64,000 bases of DNA from Pedobacter psychrotolerans (lineage in GTDB: Bacteria; Bacteroidota; Bacteroidia; Sphingobacteriales; Sphingobacteriaceae), in assembly GCF_004340665.1 (NCBI RefSeq), contig NZ_SLWO01000001.1, positions 161,945 through 225,944 of the forward strand, given 5' to 3'. The notes under the pieces were generated by a model. It saw only the letters and a program-made list of their open reading frames with translations, had not been told where the DNA came from and made no database searches. This document shows, piece by piece, positions 62,808 to 64,000 of this stretch. Every line of letters starts with the position of its first letter. The stretch's first letter is position 1. The position numbers were made by a program, and so were the translations under genes.

Positions 62808-64000
62808 ATGTCTGAAAACGTTAACATTACCTCAAAAGGTATTCAAAAAGTACTTCGAAATTATAATGAAAAACAAGCGATAGCTGAATACATTTGGAAT
62901 GGTTTTGATGCCAATGCCGATGTCATCAAGATTGATTATGTATCCAATGAACTCGGACGGTTGGATAGTCTTCAAATTACGGATAATGGCTACGGGATTA
63001 ATTTTGACAGGTTGAAACAGAAGTTTGATCCATTTTTTGAATCCGAAAAGGCCATTCAGATTGTTGCACCTAAGCATACTTCCAAAATGCATGGGCGGAA
63101 TGGCGTTGGCCGGCTTACCTTTTTTACTTTTGCTTACAATGCTAGCTGGAATACGACTTACCAGGATGAGAAAGGTTTTCATCAGGGAACCATACAAACC
63201 CATGCTGGGGGATTAAATCATTACGAAGCAACTGAACATTCAAATGCTGATCAAAAGACTGGTACCGTTGTGACCTTTACGAATCTGCATATTGGTCAGC
63301 TTGATTTTGAACAGGTTGTAATTCCCTTTTTAATTAATGAGTTTTGTTGGTTCATGGAGTTGAACAAGCATAAGAATATGCAGGTATTGGTCAACGGGAA
63401 GGCCCTGGATTTTTCTACGAATATTAAAAGCACGGAGGAATTTGAACTCGTTTATCAGGATACTGGTTTCAGGTTTCAGATCAAATATGTACATTGGAAA
63501 GAGAGTTTGCATAAGGAACTTTCTAAATATTACTTTCTGGCGGGTGGGGAAGAGATTTATAAGAATTACACCACACTAAATAAAAAAAGTGATGATTATT
63601 TTCATAGCGTTTACATCAATAGCGACTTTTTCAGGGATTTTGATTTTAAAAGTTATGAAAATGAAGGCCAGGTGGCGTTGTTTGGTGCCGCAAAATCTGC
63701 CGCGGAATATCGCTTTTTAATTAAAGAACTAAATGATTACCTGAAAAATAAGCGCAAGCCATTTCTGCGTGAATATGCAGATCGTTTAATAGATGGTTTT
63801 GATCAGGATGGAATCTTTCCGAAATATATAACCGATCGGGAGCAAGGGCTCATTAAACCCAAATTAATTAACCTGATTAAGGTCTTGTATGAAGTAGAAC
63901 CAAAATTATTCAGCAGCTTAAGCATTGATCAAAAGAAAATGATGATCCGCTTATTCGACCTGGCGCTAAAGACTAATGAGAAAGAAGGAATTTTTAACCT
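62808..64000 (+). CDS. GHKL (Hsp90-like) ATPase, 3' end outside window
   Basis: The ATG at 62808 opens 397 codons with no stop before the window edge. The ATP-binding fold is complete: N box AIAEYIWNGFDANAD (Glu27, Asn31), G1 ITDNGYGI (Asp59), G2 HGRNGVGRLTFF (96-103). The next 250 residues show alternating strands and helices (VNGKALDFSTNIK, HWKESLHKELSK) without a domain I can name; no DNA-gyrase or histidine-kinase features are seen. Proteins of this type are often large and turn up in accessory and defence loci, but no such partner is visible here. Confidence 0.8.
   Translation, partial: MSENVNITSKGIQKVLRNYNEKQAIAEYIWNGFDANADVIKIDYVSNELGRLDSLQITDNGYGINFDRLKQKFDPFFESEKAIQIVAPKHTSKMHGRNGVGRLTFFTFAYNASWNTTYQDEKGFHQGTIQTHAGGLNHYEATEHSNADQKTGTVVTFTNLHIGQLDFEQVVIPFLINEFCWFMELNKHKNMQVLVNGKALDFSTNIKSTEEFELVYQDTGFRFQIKYVHWKESLHKELSKYYFLAGGEEIYKNYTTLNKKSDDYFHSVYINSDFFRDFDFKSYENEGQVALFGAAKSAAEYRFLIKELNDYLKNKRKPFLREYADRLIDGFDQDGIFPKYITDREQGLIKPKLINLIKVLYEVEPKLFSSLSIDQKKMMIRLFDLALKTNEKEGIFN

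Overview
The window looks like a chromosomal stretch of an AT-rich Bacteroidota, most likely a Pedobacter-like member of the Sphingobacteriaceae. The gene families are typical of that group: a PorP/SprF outer-membrane protein, a gliding-motility-type (CHU_C) C-terminal domain, TonB receptors with a carboxypeptidase-regulatory N-terminus, a DUF4249 lipoprotein, and many signal peptides ending in AQ. Few genes have a recognisable Shine-Dalgarno sequence. The species call is inference from gene content only.

Layout: 1-9.1 kb is a surface-protein block on the + strand: a giant collagen-like protein that enters from the left edge, a secreted tail-collar-like protein, a CHU_C protein, a PorP/SprF protein and an OmpA-family lattice protein, closed by a hairpin terminator. 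9.1-21.7 kb is mostly housekeeping and transport: a small Lys/His-rich secreted protein, NUDIX, an AlkD-like protein, a 3-hydroxyisobutyrate-dehydrogenase-like enzyme, a His/Met-rich outer-membrane protein, a gluconate transporter, a lipocalin, and an ABC permease/ATPase pair divergent from a TesA-like esterase. 22.5-31.5 kb holds a redox/iron cluster: ankyrin protein, DUF2271 protein with an ApbE-type flavinylation motif, PepSY-flavodoxin-reductase fusion, ApbE and a TonB siderophore receptor. 32-39.3 kb holds a DUF6624 protein, a two-component pair, an MscS channel and a DUF3253 protein. 39.5-55.3 kb is a patchwork of short-chain dehydrogenases, four AraC regulators, a membrane protein/TonB receptor/DUF4249 operon, and a Tet(X)-like flavin monooxygenase.

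55.5-60.4 kb is the most distinctive region. It is a small genomic island next to an intact tRNA-Ser(TGA). A 20-bp perfect copy of the tRNA 3' end lies 4.85 kb away at the other boundary. Inside are a frameshifted, truncated integrase beside the tRNA and one 1216-residue STAND ATPase with an nSTAND3-like core, a C-terminal helical repeat and an unrecognised N-terminal domain. I infer a single-gene anti-phage or conflict system. The window ends (62.8-64 kb) inside a large GHKL (Hsp90-like) ATPase.

Intergenic DNA is rich in repeats. There is an array of seven 120-bp units with three hairpins each, a 226-bp array, 121-bp and 183-bp tandem units, and several scattered palindromic families. Two copies of a MITE-like element with terminal inverted repeats flank an HTH gene and a small cupin-like gene. 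One copy has interrupted another repeat family and left an 8-bp target-site duplication. The two largest arrays each sit between convergent genes.
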